Source: Ferroplasma acidiphilum
GTDB taxonomy: Archaea; Thermoplasmatota; Thermoplasmata; Thermoplasmatales; Thermoplasmataceae
Direction: 5' to 3'
Length of the DNA stretch: 64,000 nt
Assembly (NCBI RefSeq): GCF_002078355.1
Contig: NZ_CP015363.1
Location: 1,612,001-1,676,000, forward strand
Position 1 is the first letter of the stretch. Every line of letters starts with the position of its first letter. The notes beneath the pieces were generated by a model. It was not told where the DNA came from and searched no databases. It saw only the letters and a program-made list of their open reading frames with translations. The position numbers were made by a program, and so were the translations under genes. This document shows positions 27,597 through 36,558 of this stretch, one piece after another.

Positions 27597-28862
27597 ATGG
27601 ATTATGATGTTGACGTTGCAGTGGTGGGAGGCGGACTCGCCGGCATTTCTGCGGCGATAAGTGCTGCAAAAAATGGCCTCTCTGTTATAGTTCTCGAACG
27701 TGGGGAACACTCCGGTTCAAAAAATGTATCGGGTGGCAGGATGTATATCCATTCCCTAAAGACGCTCCTTGGAGACAGATACAGGGATGCCCCGCTGGAA
27801 CTGCCAATTAAGAAGGAAACCTTTGAAATTTATACAGGGAATAACAAGGCAAGCTTCTCATTTGAAAATAAAGAAACTGAAAATAGTTACTCTATACTCA
27901 GATCAAGGTTTGATGCATGGTTTGCTTCTGAAGCTGAAAATCTTGGAGTTCCTGTATCTTACTCCACACTTGTGTCAGGAATTGATAGGGAAGACGGCGG
28001 CCTAGTTGTTAAAAGTGACAGGGGAGACATAAGGACACCACTTGTAATAGAAAGTGATGGTGCTGCAGGTTTTGCTTCCAGATACCTTGGAATCAGGAAG
28101 GAAAAGGCATTTAAAATGCAGCCGGTGAAAAATCTACAGGAAAACCCTGATTTTATGCCAAAGCAATTCATGGTCGGCGTAAAGGAAATAGTGGACAAAA
28201 AGCCTGATGCAGATTATGGTGAAGCGAAAACTATACTCGGACTTTCCAATGGCGTAAAGGGTGGCGGATTTGCATACACAAATAAGGATTCTACATCAAT
28301 AGGTCTTACATTAAAGCTGGATTCCCTGGAGGGGCACAGTGAAAAAGCCTTCGATCTAATAGAGGATTTCAGGGAAAAGCTCGGCATTGAAGGGAAATTG
28401 CTTGAATATTCTGCCCATTTAATACCATTTTACAGGTTTGAAACACTTCCAGCTAGATATGTAGACAATTTAATGGTTACAGGTGACGCAGCAGGATTTT
28501 TAATAAACGATGGATTTACGATAAGGGGCATGGACAATGCCATAGAATCCGGGCGCCTTGCTGGGGAAGCTGCTAAAAAAATAACAGATTCCGGTGATTT
28601 CAAGGACACATATATTTACGAACAGATGCTGGAGAATAGCTTTATACTGAAAGACATGCAGGCTGCTTCAAGAATATCTACATTATTCGGCAATGAAAGG
28701 ACATTCGATGCATACCCGAAGATGATGGCCGGGATTCTTGAAAGGATGTTCACAGTTACAGACAATCCCCGGGAAAATATAAAAAGTGTTTTGATGGATG
28801 AAATAAAAAAGAACAATATAGGGTATTATACATTGCTGCAGGATATGTTAAAGGTGATATAA
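27597..28862 (+). CDS. fixC: FixC-like ETF:quinone oxidoreductase flavoprotein
   Basis: A 421-residue FAD-dependent oxidoreductase that should pass electrons from electron transfer flavoprotein to quinone at the membrane. The N-terminal dinucleotide-binding motif is VVGGGLAGISAA (residues 9-20), followed by ERG-x-SGSKNVSGG, the FixC/ETF-QO signature; VTGDAAGF marks the second FAD contact. The stop and the fixX start overlap by one base (TAATG). The acyl-CoA dehydrogenase and dienoyl-CoA reductase-like genes in this window are plausible electron sources through ETF, whose genes are not here. Confidence 0.92.
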   Translation: MDYDVDVAVVGGGLAGISAAISAAKNGLSVIVLERGEHSGSKNVSGGRMYIHSLKTLLGDRYRDAPLELPIKKETFEIYTGNNKASFSFENKETENSYSILRSRFDAWFASEAENLGVPVSYSTLVSGIDREDGGLVVKSDRGDIRTPLVIESDGAAGFASRYLGIRKEKAFKMQPVKNLQENPDFMPKQFMVGVKEIVDKKPDADYGEAKTILGLSNGVKGGGFAYTNKDSTSIGLTLKLDSLEGHSEKAFDLIEDFREKLGIEGKLLEYSAHLIPFYRFETLPARYVDNLMVTGDAAGFLINDGFTIRGMDNAIESGRLAGEAAKKITDSGDFKDTYIYEQMLENSFILKDMQAASRISTLFGNERTFDAYPKMMAGILERMFTVTDNPRENIKSVLMDEIKKNNIGYYTLLQDMLKVI

Positions 28863-29128
28863 TGGATTTAATAAAGAGACTTGGGCTGAATAAAAATGAA
28901 GTTGGAAACCAGAGCCATATAGAGGTCAATACTGATATGTGCAAAATATGCGTTGATAAGCCGTGCATAAAGGTTTGCCCTGCTGGAACATATGAGGAAG
29001 ACAAGGAAAATGGCATATCTGTCCACTATGAGAGATGCCTGGAATGTGGTGCTGCACTTTATGCATGCCCATTTGGAGCCCTGCAATTCAAGTATCCTGA
29101 GAAGGGTGTAAGCTATATTTACGGATAA
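28862..29128 (+). CDS. fixX: FixX-like ferredoxin
   Basis: An 88-residue ferredoxin-like partner of FixC. Cysteines lie in MCKICVDKPCIKVCP and in RCLECGAALYACP; the second group carries the consensus CxxCG-x5-CP arrangement for a [4Fe-4S] cluster. FGALQFKYP and the terminal YIYG match FixX proteins. It overlaps fixC by one base. Confidence 0.92.
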   Translation: MDLIKRLGLNKNEVGNQSHIEVNTDMCKICVDKPCIKVCPAGTYEEDKENGISVHYERCLECGAALYACPFGALQFKYPEKGVSYIYG

Positions 29129-29175
29129 ATTCCTGAAATATTAGCAATAGATAAAACCAGAGATAGTTGCTGCCT

Positions 29176-30558
29176 TTACCTTCCTTTTATTATTTCTCTT
29201 CTGCAACTGCATGAGGCAAAATCACATGATTTTATTGCGAATTCCGGGCACATGTCCAGTATCTCCGGAGTCTTTCTGGCAACAGCAGTTTCAATATTTT
29301 CTATAGATGTCCGGCATGCTGAAATAATCCTATCTATGTCAAACTTCACCTCGTGCACTTTTATAGTTTTTTCAAGTTTCGGATATACCACTACTATGAG
29401 ACCTTCTTTTATATTTCTCCTTGCGCATGTAATTGCCAGCTCTGAATAATATGTGTCAGGGATATTGTTCGTATATTTTGAATTGTTTATCTTTAATAAA
29501 TATGGAACTATTGTATTTTCGTCATATATATTTTTGATGATGTATCTATCATCACCGTAGAGTGGCAGGGTTGATACCTTATTGATGTTTGCTTTTTCGG
29601 TTCCGCTTACATTCAGTATTGAGCTGTCTATGGAACCCAGGACAAAAAATTTTATATTATTCTTTTCATAATAGGAGTCGGGTATCTGGCCGCTACTTCC
29701 TGCATTTCTGGAATCGCCGGTAATTTTGTGGTAATATTTTCTCTGGTATATAAGATCATAAAACCTCAGGTCTATAGTACTTTTGCCATGTTCATATATC
29801 TCCTGAAGCCTGGATTCCATGCCATAGTCTTCTTCTACTTTTGCCACATTGCTTATCCATGAGGAATCACTGTGCCGGAGTGAATGGCAGGGGCATACCT
29901 GTGCCTCTGAAAACTGGCAGCCGTAACCAAAATATGAACACCGTGGGAAATCTCCAATATCTCCATTTTCCATAGCTCTGGTGATAAGGGAAAAACGGTA
30001 AACCATTTCATCTTCTATTATTGCCCTGTCATGTACTGAAACTTTGTAAACATAAAATTTTTCATCTGAAAAGAAAACGAGGTAATTGTCCTCTGTGAAA
30101 TTTTTATTCATTGCAGCATAGAAAAGCAACTGCTCAAGATCAGAGCTGTAAACGCTGTATATGCTTTCAAGGTCTATCATGTCAACATGCTTTGTCTTGA
30201 ATTCAACAATAGAATTATAGAGCATAAAATCTGCCCTCCCAACAACGTTTAATCCTATGTCAGCACCGGTCAATATAACTTCAGACCCGGAAAAGCCGGG
30301 CAACTGTTCAAACCATTGCCTGGCAAGAAAATGTATTTCCTCCCCATTTTTCATTCTGGCTTCAACGTTTTCTGGCAGCGGGATCTCTGGATATTTTCTT
30401 GTAAAATATGACCTTACAGGGTTTATAAGGTCTGTAACATAAAGATATTCGGGAATATCGAAATTTTTTATCTTTATCCTATCTTCCAGTACACGTGAAA
30501 TGTATGTATTTTCAGTATCACTGAGGATAGAATATTTAACTTCCCTTAAAAATGACAT
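29176..30558 (-). CDS. PD-(D/E)XK nuclease, RecB/Cas4-like, with cysteine cluster
   Basis: A 460-residue protein. Residues about 95-130 hold the nuclease core: GRADFML supplies the aspartate and IVEFKTKH the ExK, the RecB/Cas4 pattern. Downstream, LEQLLFYAAMN resembles the QxxxY helix region. A cysteine group (RCSYFGYGC, then CPCHS) follows, and further cysteines lie at the C-terminus (DMCP, KSCDFASCSCR), so an iron-sulphur cluster is likely. The second half (about 250-440) is unfamiliar. There is no cas gene or CRISPR nearby, so a DNA repair or plasmid-defence role is more likely than adaptation. Confidence 0.75.
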   Translation of the reverse strand: MSFLREVKYSILSDTENTYISRVLEDRIKIKNFDIPEYLYVTDLINPVRSYFTRKYPEIPLPENVEARMKNGEEIHFLARQWFEQLPGFSGSEVILTGADIGLNVVGRADFMLYNSIVEFKTKHVDMIDLESIYSVYSSDLEQLLFYAAMNKNFTEDNYLVFFSDEKFYVYKVSVHDRAIIEDEMVYRFSLITRAMENGDIGDFPRCSYFGYGCQFSEAQVCPCHSLRHSDSSWISNVAKVEEDYGMESRLQEIYEHGKSTIDLRFYDLIYQRKYYHKITGDSRNAGSSGQIPDSYYEKNNIKFFVLGSIDSSILNVSGTEKANINKVSTLPLYGDDRYIIKNIYDENTIVPYLLKINNSKYTNNIPDTYYSELAITCARRNIKEGLIVVVYPKLEKTIKVHEVKFDIDRIISACRTSIENIETAVARKTPEILDMCPEFAIKSCDFASCSCRREIIKGR

Positions 30559-30593
30559 TATAATACATTGTTCCGGGCTTAAAAAAATTTTGT

Positions 30594-31241
30594 TTATAGT
30601 ATAGAAAACTTATTTTCCCGTTTTTTCAGCATTTTCAACGATGCAATGTTTTCCAGGACTTCGCTGAGGTTAACATCTTCAACGTTCAAATTATAGTTTT
30701 CTACTAATTTTTCCTCGAGTTTTTCTACATCAATAGGGTCTTCCATAAATTTCTTGGAAAGGTTATATGTATCTTCATAAACGTTCCAGGGGAATATAAA
30801 CCATGCCCACTGTTCCTTTGAAAGCCCTTTTCCGTAGTAATCTGGAGTGTAATTAGAACCGTTTACATAAAGCATTGAAGTTGTTTTTACCGTTGCTGGA
30901 TTAAGGGATTTAATATAATTGTATGAGAGTTTCATGCTTTCTCCAGTATCTGTTATATCGTCTACTATGAGAACTTTCTTTCCAGTAATATCATAGTTCA
31001 GTTTTTCCTTCAAAACAGCCTTTCCATCCATTGTAGCCGTCAATCCCCAGTGTTCGGTCTTAATTGACAGTAAATCTTTTTTGAAAAGGTAATCTGCAAC
31101 CATTCTTGAAGGGACAAGGCCGCCACGTGCAATGCCTATAATTATGTCGGGATTATAATTATCCTCTATGACCATTTTCATTATTCCCTTTGTCCATTCT
31201 TCTATTTCGTTCCATGAAACATATGTAGCCTTGAATTCCAT
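30594..31241 (-). CDS. Purine phosphoribosyltransferase-like protein
   Basis: A 215-residue type I phosphoribosyltransferase. The PRPP-binding motif is VLIVDDITDTGESM, preceded by IIGIARGGLVPSR, the pattern of archaeal xanthine/guanine or hypoxanthine transferases. The C-terminal quarter is an extra helical charged extension. It likely salvages a purine base, but the specific base cannot be read from sequence. Same strand as the nuclease gene, with a 35-base gap, so they may share a transcript. Confidence 0.85.
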   Translation of the reverse strand: MEFKATYVSWNEIEEWTKGIMKMVIEDNYNPDIIIGIARGGLVPSRMVADYLFKKDLLSIKTEHWGLTATMDGKAVLKEKLNYDITGKKVLIVDDITDTGESMKLSYNYIKSLNPATVKTTSMLYVNGSNYTPDYYGKGLSKEQWAWFIFPWNVYEDTYNLSKKFMEDPIDVEKLEEKLVENYNLNVEDVNLSEVLENIASLKMLKKRENKFSIL

Positions 31242-31512
31242 TTCTATCTATAGATAAGTGGTTATTATTATTTTAAAGTTCTTTAAGTGACATCTCCTCG
31301 TGCAATGACAGTAGATAAAAAATATATCAGTATGAAAATTATCTGGCATGAACTCCCCTGTCATAACGGCAAAAAACACTCTAGACAGAGTATAAGGCAG
31401 TTATACTTATATCCACGAATACACCTATACAACATATGGTTTCACGCGAAGACTTATTCAGAAACCAGGATAATTGCAGGTAACCTCTGGATATTTATAA
31501 CCTTAATAATGA

Positions 31513-31704
31513 TCAAAGCAAATTCATTCTCCACCAATCCTGTTCAGTCAAACAGGCATCCTGAGGTGATTTTTGATCTGCTGTTTCAGAAGAGGATTTT
31601 CTGCTCAAAAATGTTAAAATTTTGCCGGATATAATTGCCTTCTCATTTTCATAAATAGCCGGAAATATAAATATATTTGAATCAATGTAGAAAATCTCGG
31701 TCAC
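31513..31704 (-). pseudogene. Truncated PIN-domain toxin (VapC-like) fragment
   Basis: Begins at a GTG (31704) that overlaps the end of the AbrB-like remnant upstream. The first 23 residues (MTEIFYIDSNIFIFPAIYE) are a normal PIN start with the first metal aspartate (IDSN). After about residue 35 the sequence loses all PIN character and stops at 63 residues, so the remaining acidic residues are missing. A small inverted repeat (CCTGTT/AACAGG, 31542-31559) lies in the foreign tail. It is probably the dead remains of a toxin gene. Confidence 0.7.
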
Positions 31705-31935
31705 ACTCCCTATCCAATATTTTATTTATATCTATATTATTTTTCAATTTCTTAGAATATGTGGCCGCATAATAAGTAAAGTAACTTTCAGTTGCTGGTT
31801 TCGATTTTTTAATAACTATGCAATCATCATTTAATGATACTATGACTTCTGTATTCTCTTTTATCCCGGTTATAGTCCTGATTTCTTTCGGGATAAGGAT
31901 CTGCCCCTCGGCCCTATCTTCATTTTTATCTCCAT
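31682..31935 (-). pseudogene. Frameshifted AbrB/SpoVT-type antitoxin gene
   Basis: Starting at the ATG at 31935, the translation MEIKMKIGPRG is the normal start of an AbrB swapped-hairpin domain. The continuation QILIPKEIRTITGIKENTE is found in another frame. The shift is at or next to the GGGG run at 31903-31906 and behaves like loss of one base. In that second frame the protein continues to a stop at 31682. The PIN fragment begins within its last codons, so this was an AbrB-PIN toxin-antitoxin pair. Confidence 0.75.
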
Positions 31936-32202
31936 AATAGTTATGTGTATAATATTTATTTATACTTTATTATATTAAATTTAGAAAAATAAATGGTATG
32001 GCTAGCCATAAGTTCTGGAATAACCGGTGACTGTATAAACCAGTCAACCCCTATGATAAACACAAAAACCAGTATGGGATTAGTTTCTTAATGTTGTCAA
32101 TGATTGCTATAGTATATCTTTTTAATAATATTTGGATTGTGTATATTGTGCATAATTATACCCAGTTAGGAATATTTAATAATCATAAATCCATAAAATA
32201 AT
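31936..32202. promoter_or_regulatory. Spacer before the acyl-CoA dehydrogenase gene
   Basis: 267 bases with no gene. An imperfect hairpin (GGTGACTG with CAGTCAACC, near 32027-32049) and an AT-rich stretch with TATA-like TATTTAATAATCAT near 32171-32184 precede the ATG at 32203 by about 20-30 bases, so that gene is probably leaderless. Confidence 0.4.
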
Positions 32203-33360
32203 ATGGATTTTTCATTAAGTGATGAACAGAAACTGCTAAGAAAAAATACTGCAGAGTTTTTAGAAAAGAATTTAAAGCCTTTTGTCAGGGAAATAGACAA
32301 CAATGGAGAAATTCCTGTTGAATTTTTCAGGAAAGCTGGAGAAAATGGCATTATTTCACCATTAATAAAACTGAAATATGGTGGGCCAAGCCTGTCATTC
32401 ATGGATTCGGTAATTATATCTGAGGAAATAGCCAGGATAGATACCAGTATGGCAACATCTGTATACTATTTATTGAATACTTCATGGGCATATGTACTCC
32501 AGAAGTATGGAAAACAGGAACTTAAGGATAAACTGTTGCCAGAAATAGCGAATGGAAGCAGGTTTATCGGCATAGCATCTACAGAACCGTCCGGAGGGAG
32601 TGATGTTGCGAATATCACAACAACGGGAAGAATAGAAAATGGAAAGGTAATTATCAACGGAGAGAAGATGTACATAAGCGGCGCAGTGGAAGCCAAAAAG
32701 AATGGAGGCGGCCACCTTACTCTTGTTAAAACAAAGGAAGGAGTCGGGCATAAAGGGATAACAATGGTATATGTCCCTGCTAACGCAGATGGCATTGAAA
32801 TTACAAAATTAAATAACATGGGCAGGATGGGTATTTCTACCTCAGGGATAAAATATACAAATGTGGAAGTGCCCGAAGAGAATATAATAGGCGAAATAAA
32901 CGAAGGATTTTACTATTCCATGGATGGGTTTAACCATGCACGTATAATGGTAGCTGCAGCATGCAACGGATTATCTTACAAAATGCTGGAAGAGGGATTG
33001 AACTACATTAAGGAAAGGAAAGCATTCGGGAAACACCTCAGCGACTTTGAGGCCATATCATTCGAAGCTGCAGATTTAAGAACGGATATAGAAATGGCAG
33101 CACTGTTAAACTACAAAGCTGCATACCTTGCAGATGTGGAAGACCCCGATTTTTATATATATAGCTCTATGTCCAAGCTTAAATCTCCCCAGATAGCAAT
33201 GGATACGACAAAAAAGGTAATGATGTGGTTCGGTGCTTATGGCTATACAAAGGATTCAGGAATAGAGATGGCTGCAAGAGGAATATTCTCCTATCTTGTT
33301 GGTGCAGAAGGGGCATTGAATATCATGAAAGTTATTATATCTAAAGCAATTTTGAAATAA
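32203..33360 (+). CDS. Acyl-CoA dehydrogenase
   Basis: A 385-residue flavoenzyme that should introduce the alpha-beta double bond in an acyl-CoA and reduce ETF. Three domains are recognisable: helical N-terminus (LSDEQKLLRKNTAEFLEKN), central beta domain with IASTEPSGGSDVANI (flavin binding), and C-terminal helical domain with RKAFGKHLSDFEAISF. The base is probably the glutamate in VGAEGALNIMK, equivalent to the family's EGT position. FixCX in this window would carry its electrons to quinone. Chain-length preference is not predictable. Confidence 0.92.
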   Translation: MDFSLSDEQKLLRKNTAEFLEKNLKPFVREIDNNGEIPVEFFRKAGENGIISPLIKLKYGGPSLSFMDSVIISEEIARIDTSMATSVYYLLNTSWAYVLQKYGKQELKDKLLPEIANGSRFIGIASTEPSGGSDVANITTTGRIENGKVIINGEKMYISGAVEAKKNGGGHLTLVKTKEGVGHKGITMVYVPANADGIEITKLNNMGRMGISTSGIKYTNVEVPEENIIGEINEGFYYSMDGFNHARIMVAAACNGLSYKMLEEGLNYIKERKAFGKHLSDFEAISFEAADLRTDIEMAALLNYKAAYLADVEDPDFYIYSSMSKLKSPQIAMDTTKKVMMWFGAYGYTKDSGIEMAARGIFSYLVGAEGALNIMKVIISKAILK

Positions 33361-33532
33361 TTATTTTATATTATTGACAGCTATTCATATTTACGGACAA
33401 CTATATTCAATACCTTAATTATTCTGATAATTCAAACCACTGAACTCCCCCAAAATATCGATAAATCATTTAATAATCAATTATTTACTAGTATTATTAT
33501 CGTAATATATATATTGATGTGTTAATATCACT

Positions 33533-34120
33533 ATGTATATAAAGAGAATGGTAGCAGGTGTATTAATGGTAGTGATATTTACTATGATTTTATTCGCCCC
33601 TGCAATAAGCAGCGGCTATATGGGGAGCAATCAGGTTCAATTGCCGGATTCCCCCATAATATGTACTCAGCATAGTAATTTGATTATTGAAACAAAAAAT
33701 GTATCGTCAGGTCTATTTAGTTCTGTTAACTCGATCGACACAGGATATTTCAATGTCACACAAACCTATTATTATAATTATCACGACCTGGAACATGATA
33801 TTGCATGCAATGTATTGGGAAAGGTAACCGGGAACACAGGAGGTTGTACAATAATTACACAACAGTTCAGTTATGTAATCACGGCTTCAAATTCTACCGG
33901 GACTTTTAAGGAGTATAACGGATATGTAGTAATGAAAAATCTAGGGTTTAGCTGGGGTGGTTCCTATACACACAATTACGTTGCAATGAATGTAAATCTT
34001 GAGATTTATAGTAATGGAGATGTATTTATGCAATATTCCATAGCCTATAGCAGGACACCATCTGAAATCAGTATGGCATTTATAGACATAACTGGTCTGG
34101 TAAAAAATATGGATTGTTAG
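33533..34120 (+). CDS. Secreted cysteine-containing protein, first gene of ABC-transporter operon
   Basis: A 195-residue protein with a signal peptide (residues 1-27; KR, then GVLMVVIF, then APAISS) closely like that of the precursor at 8926-10041; 14 bases of the leader coding region are identical (33556-33569). The mature part is Ser/Thr/Tyr/Asn-rich with sequons and four cysteines (44, 92, 105 and the C-terminal residue 195), suggesting disulfides. No family recognised. The next four genes, closely spaced or overlapping, encode a membrane protein, an ABC ATPase, a permease and another membrane protein. It may be the exported product of that system. Confidence 0.7.
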   Translation: MYIKRMVAGVLMVVIFTMILFAPAISSGYMGSNQVQLPDSPIICTQHSNLIIETKNVSSGLFSSVNSIDTGYFNVTQTYYYNYHDLEHDIACNVLGKVTGNTGGCTIITQQFSYVITASNSTGTFKEYNGYVVMKNLGFSWGGSYTHNYVAMNVNLEIYSNGDVFMQYSIAYSRTPSEISMAFIDITGLVKNMDC

Positions 34121-34128
34121 GTGCATAG

Positions 34129-34959
34129 ATGAAGCGAAGAACAATATTTATGACTGTAATTGCTATCTTAATAATATTAACAGCCAGTATTATGATAGCT
34201 GTTATAGACAATGTCTCCAGCGAGGTTGACGTAGAAAAGCCTTCGCCTGCAACAAATGGTGCATACTTTGTATATAGCTATACATCAGAGTTACGCTGTA
34301 AATCATTTCCGAGTAATTCTATATACAAAAATGAAACACTTAAGCATGGGGATTTATATATAAATGGTCGTGTGTATATAAATATTACCGGATCTTCTGC
34401 AGTTTTTCATAGTTATTTATGTAACTCTACAGGAACCATTATAGCAAACAGAACATTTTCCGAGCCATTAAACGGAACTATATTTACGGCTATGTTTCCA
34501 GAGGAAAACCACATCAATACAGGAAATATTGTGATATTCGGCAATAATGTGATAGCAATAAAAGGAATGTATACAACATGCCCCTCTTCACATTATGTAG
34601 TTAATTATGGAAAAAAGCAGGTTCAATATATACCATATATTGGCAAGATCGAATCACTAACGGATGTTATACAGGATTACAATTATAGCCTTTTTAATTA
34701 TGCAAATTTTATACAGTCAAGGGGATATTCAATACTGTCTTCAATATCGATTCCTGGAAATTCCAGCATAGCTGCTATGATACAGGACAATATCGGCATC
34801 AAGACATCATGGTTTACAATGAAACTTGACAGAACAAACGTAGGGATAACTGCTATAAATTATATATCCTATATTGAAAAGTATACAATAGTTTATGCGG
34901 TGATATGGATAATCGGCATAGGATATTTAATTTCCATAAAGGTAAAAAAGAAGAGATAA
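34129..34959 (+). CDS. Double-anchored membrane protein with outer domain
   Basis: A 276-residue protein with an N-terminal membrane helix (about 5-27), a large sequon-rich outer domain (about 28-245, three cysteines) and a C-terminal helix (about 248-268) followed by a short basic tail (KVKKKR). No family recognised. Such topology suits a receptor, an export accessory protein or an immunity factor. It starts nine bases after the secreted-protein stop and ends two bases before the ATPase ATG. Confidence 0.7.
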   Translation: MKRRTIFMTVIAILIILTASIMIAVIDNVSSEVDVEKPSPATNGAYFVYSYTSELRCKSFPSNSIYKNETLKHGDLYINGRVYINITGSSAVFHSYLCNSTGTIIANRTFSEPLNGTIFTAMFPEENHINTGNIVIFGNNVIAIKGMYTTCPSSHYVVNYGKKQVQYIPYIGKIESLTDVIQDYNYSLFNYANFIQSRGYSILSSISIPGNSSIAAMIQDNIGIKTSWFTMKLDRTNVGITAINYISYIEKYTIVYAVIWIIGIGYLISIKVKKKR

Positions 34960-34961
34960 TA

Positions 34962-35813
34962 ATGGATGGAATATACTTTGGCAATGCAACCAAGAAGTTC
35001 GACGATATAACTATATTCGAAAACTCTACATTCAGAGTTGATAAGGGAGTTACACTTTTAATCTCCCCAAATGGTTCCGGCAAAAGCACAATTATTTATT
35101 TAATAATGGGAAATTACCGCATTAACTCAGGGGAAATATACGTTAACGGCTATAATCCAGTGAACAATCACAGACTGGCTTTTTTAAATACATCGTTAAT
35201 GCCTGAGAATCCAGTATATTTTGGTTCCGGGACTGTCAGGGAACATATTAGCCTGTTTTCTCGCTTAAAAGGAGTGGCCAGTTCCGAAATATATGGATTT
35301 TTGTCATATTTTAAGATGGAACATATTATAAATTCAAGGATATCTTCCTTAAGTATGGGAGAGGCACAGATACTGTACATATCATGTTATTTATCAGGAA
35401 ACTATAAATTATATATATTTGATGAGCCAAATTCTAACCTTGACCAGCCAAACAGGAGGAGATTCGCTGAAGCTGTAAAATTAAAGCAATTAAATTCTAA
35501 TTCTATATTTTTGATTACAAGCCACATAAACGATGAATTAAACCAGCAGGCAAATCAAATATTAACAATTACAGGAAATAAAGTCAGGGCATTTTACAGG
35601 GATGATATAAATATAGCCTACGCCCTGAAATTTTATGACATTAAAACTGTGGAGGGGAAATTAAAAGGATTAAAACATTTTATGGTTAACGATTCAATAG
35701 TCATTAAGAACGCTTCAATAAGGGATATAATAGACGTTATACCTGAAAGCAATATAAAGGAAATTACCAGAATTCCTCCTGCGATGGTTGAGTATTATGA
35801 GAATCAAAAATAA
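34962..35813 (+). CDS. ABC transporter ATP-binding protein
   Basis: A 283-residue ATPase. Walker A is SPNGSGKST (35-43), the signature LSMGEAQ (130-136), Walker B LYIFDEP (150-156), and the switch histidine is in LITSHINDE. The usual Q-loop glutamine is not evident (the region reads LNTSLMPENP). A C-terminal extension of about 60 residues follows the core. The frame extends upstream to 34905, but the ATG at 34962, two bases after the previous stop, matches the family start. It should energise the permease encoded next, for export or for self-protection. Confidence 0.9.
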   Translation: MDGIYFGNATKKFDDITIFENSTFRVDKGVTLLISPNGSGKSTIIYLIMGNYRINSGEIYVNGYNPVNNHRLAFLNTSLMPENPVYFGSGTVREHISLFSRLKGVASSEIYGFLSYFKMEHIINSRISSLSMGEAQILYISCYLSGNYKLYIFDEPNSNLDQPNRRRFAEAVKLKQLNSNSIFLITSHINDELNQQANQILTITGNKVRAFYRDDINIAYALKFYDIKTVEGKLKGLKHFMVNDSIVIKNASIRDIIDVIPESNIKEITRIPPAMVEYYENQK

Positions 35814-36558
35814 TCTTATGTCTATTATTTTCCAGGACTTTGACAGCAGGTATTTCATTGAAATAATACTAATAATAGGCATATGTGCAACTGTATATTT
35901 CAGTTATATTCAATCTATATCCATATCGCCGCATTTAAATTTTGGTTACCCTGAAATTGGTGTGTTATTTTTTTTCAAGCAATATTTGTATTATGCATCA
36001 TATCCGTTATTCACTATATTTTATATTGTTACAATAGTTATTTCATCCTATGAAGTATTTTTATTTTCTTCGTCTATAGTACGAAATAAATTTCTTGTTA
36101 TGTATTCTATGGGATTCAGAAAGAATTCTATAATACTTTCATATTTTATTCTATTTGTTATTTATCCCCTACTCATATTATCCATTTCGTATTTTGTAAT
36201 CTCCTACGTAGATTTTTTCTCAATAGAATATTATATAATATGGCATCTGGTACTGTTCACTTTTATAAGTTTGATGTTTTTTATAAGTATAGGCATGGTA
36301 TTATCCGCAATAACAAAAAATTTATTGATCCCGGGTGCTTTCATTATAATATTCTTTTATTTTCTGGTACCGCTTGTATACATAAGGCCACAGAACACAA
36401 TATTATACCATGTGGTTGATCCTGTATACGGCTATCTAAATTACGGCTTTAACCACATTACTTTTATTGGTGTTATAATAGAAGTATTGCTTTCTTTAAT
36501 GTTTATATTCCTAACCATGCTGATAGCACGGTATAGAGATATGAAGGTGGTGAGATGA
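35797..36558 (+). CDS. ABC-2-type membrane permease
   Basis: A 253-residue protein with six hydrophobic segments (roughly 19-40, 60-82, 108-128, 150-172, 180-200, 220-242), the layout of small ABC-2 export permeases. There is no ATPase motif. The start is uncertain: a TTG at 35788 and this ATG are both in frame, and both overlap the ATPase gene. It ends with an ATGA overlap to the next gene. Partner of the ATPase at 34962. Confidence 0.75.
   Translation: MRIKNNLMSIIFQDFDSRYFIEIILIIGICATVYFSYIQSISISPHLNFGYPEIGVLFFFKQYLYYASYPLFTIFYIVTIVISSYEVFLFSSSIVRNKFLVMYSMGFRKNSIILSYFILFVIYPLLILSISYFVISYVDFFSIEYYIIWHLVLFTFISLMFFISIGMVLSAITKNLLIPGAFIIIFFYFLVPLVYIRPQNTILYHVVDPVYGYLNYGFNHITFIGVIIEVLLSLMFIFLTMLIARYRDMKVVR

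Noticed and set aside
31287-31634. 115-codon open frame opposite the PIN fragment
   Set aside because: It runs antisense into the recognisable PIN remnant and shows no protein-like pattern.
32027-32049. Hairpin as a transcription terminator or small RNA
   Set aside because: The stem is imperfect and lacks a T-run or conserved neighbours; noted only as part of the spacer.
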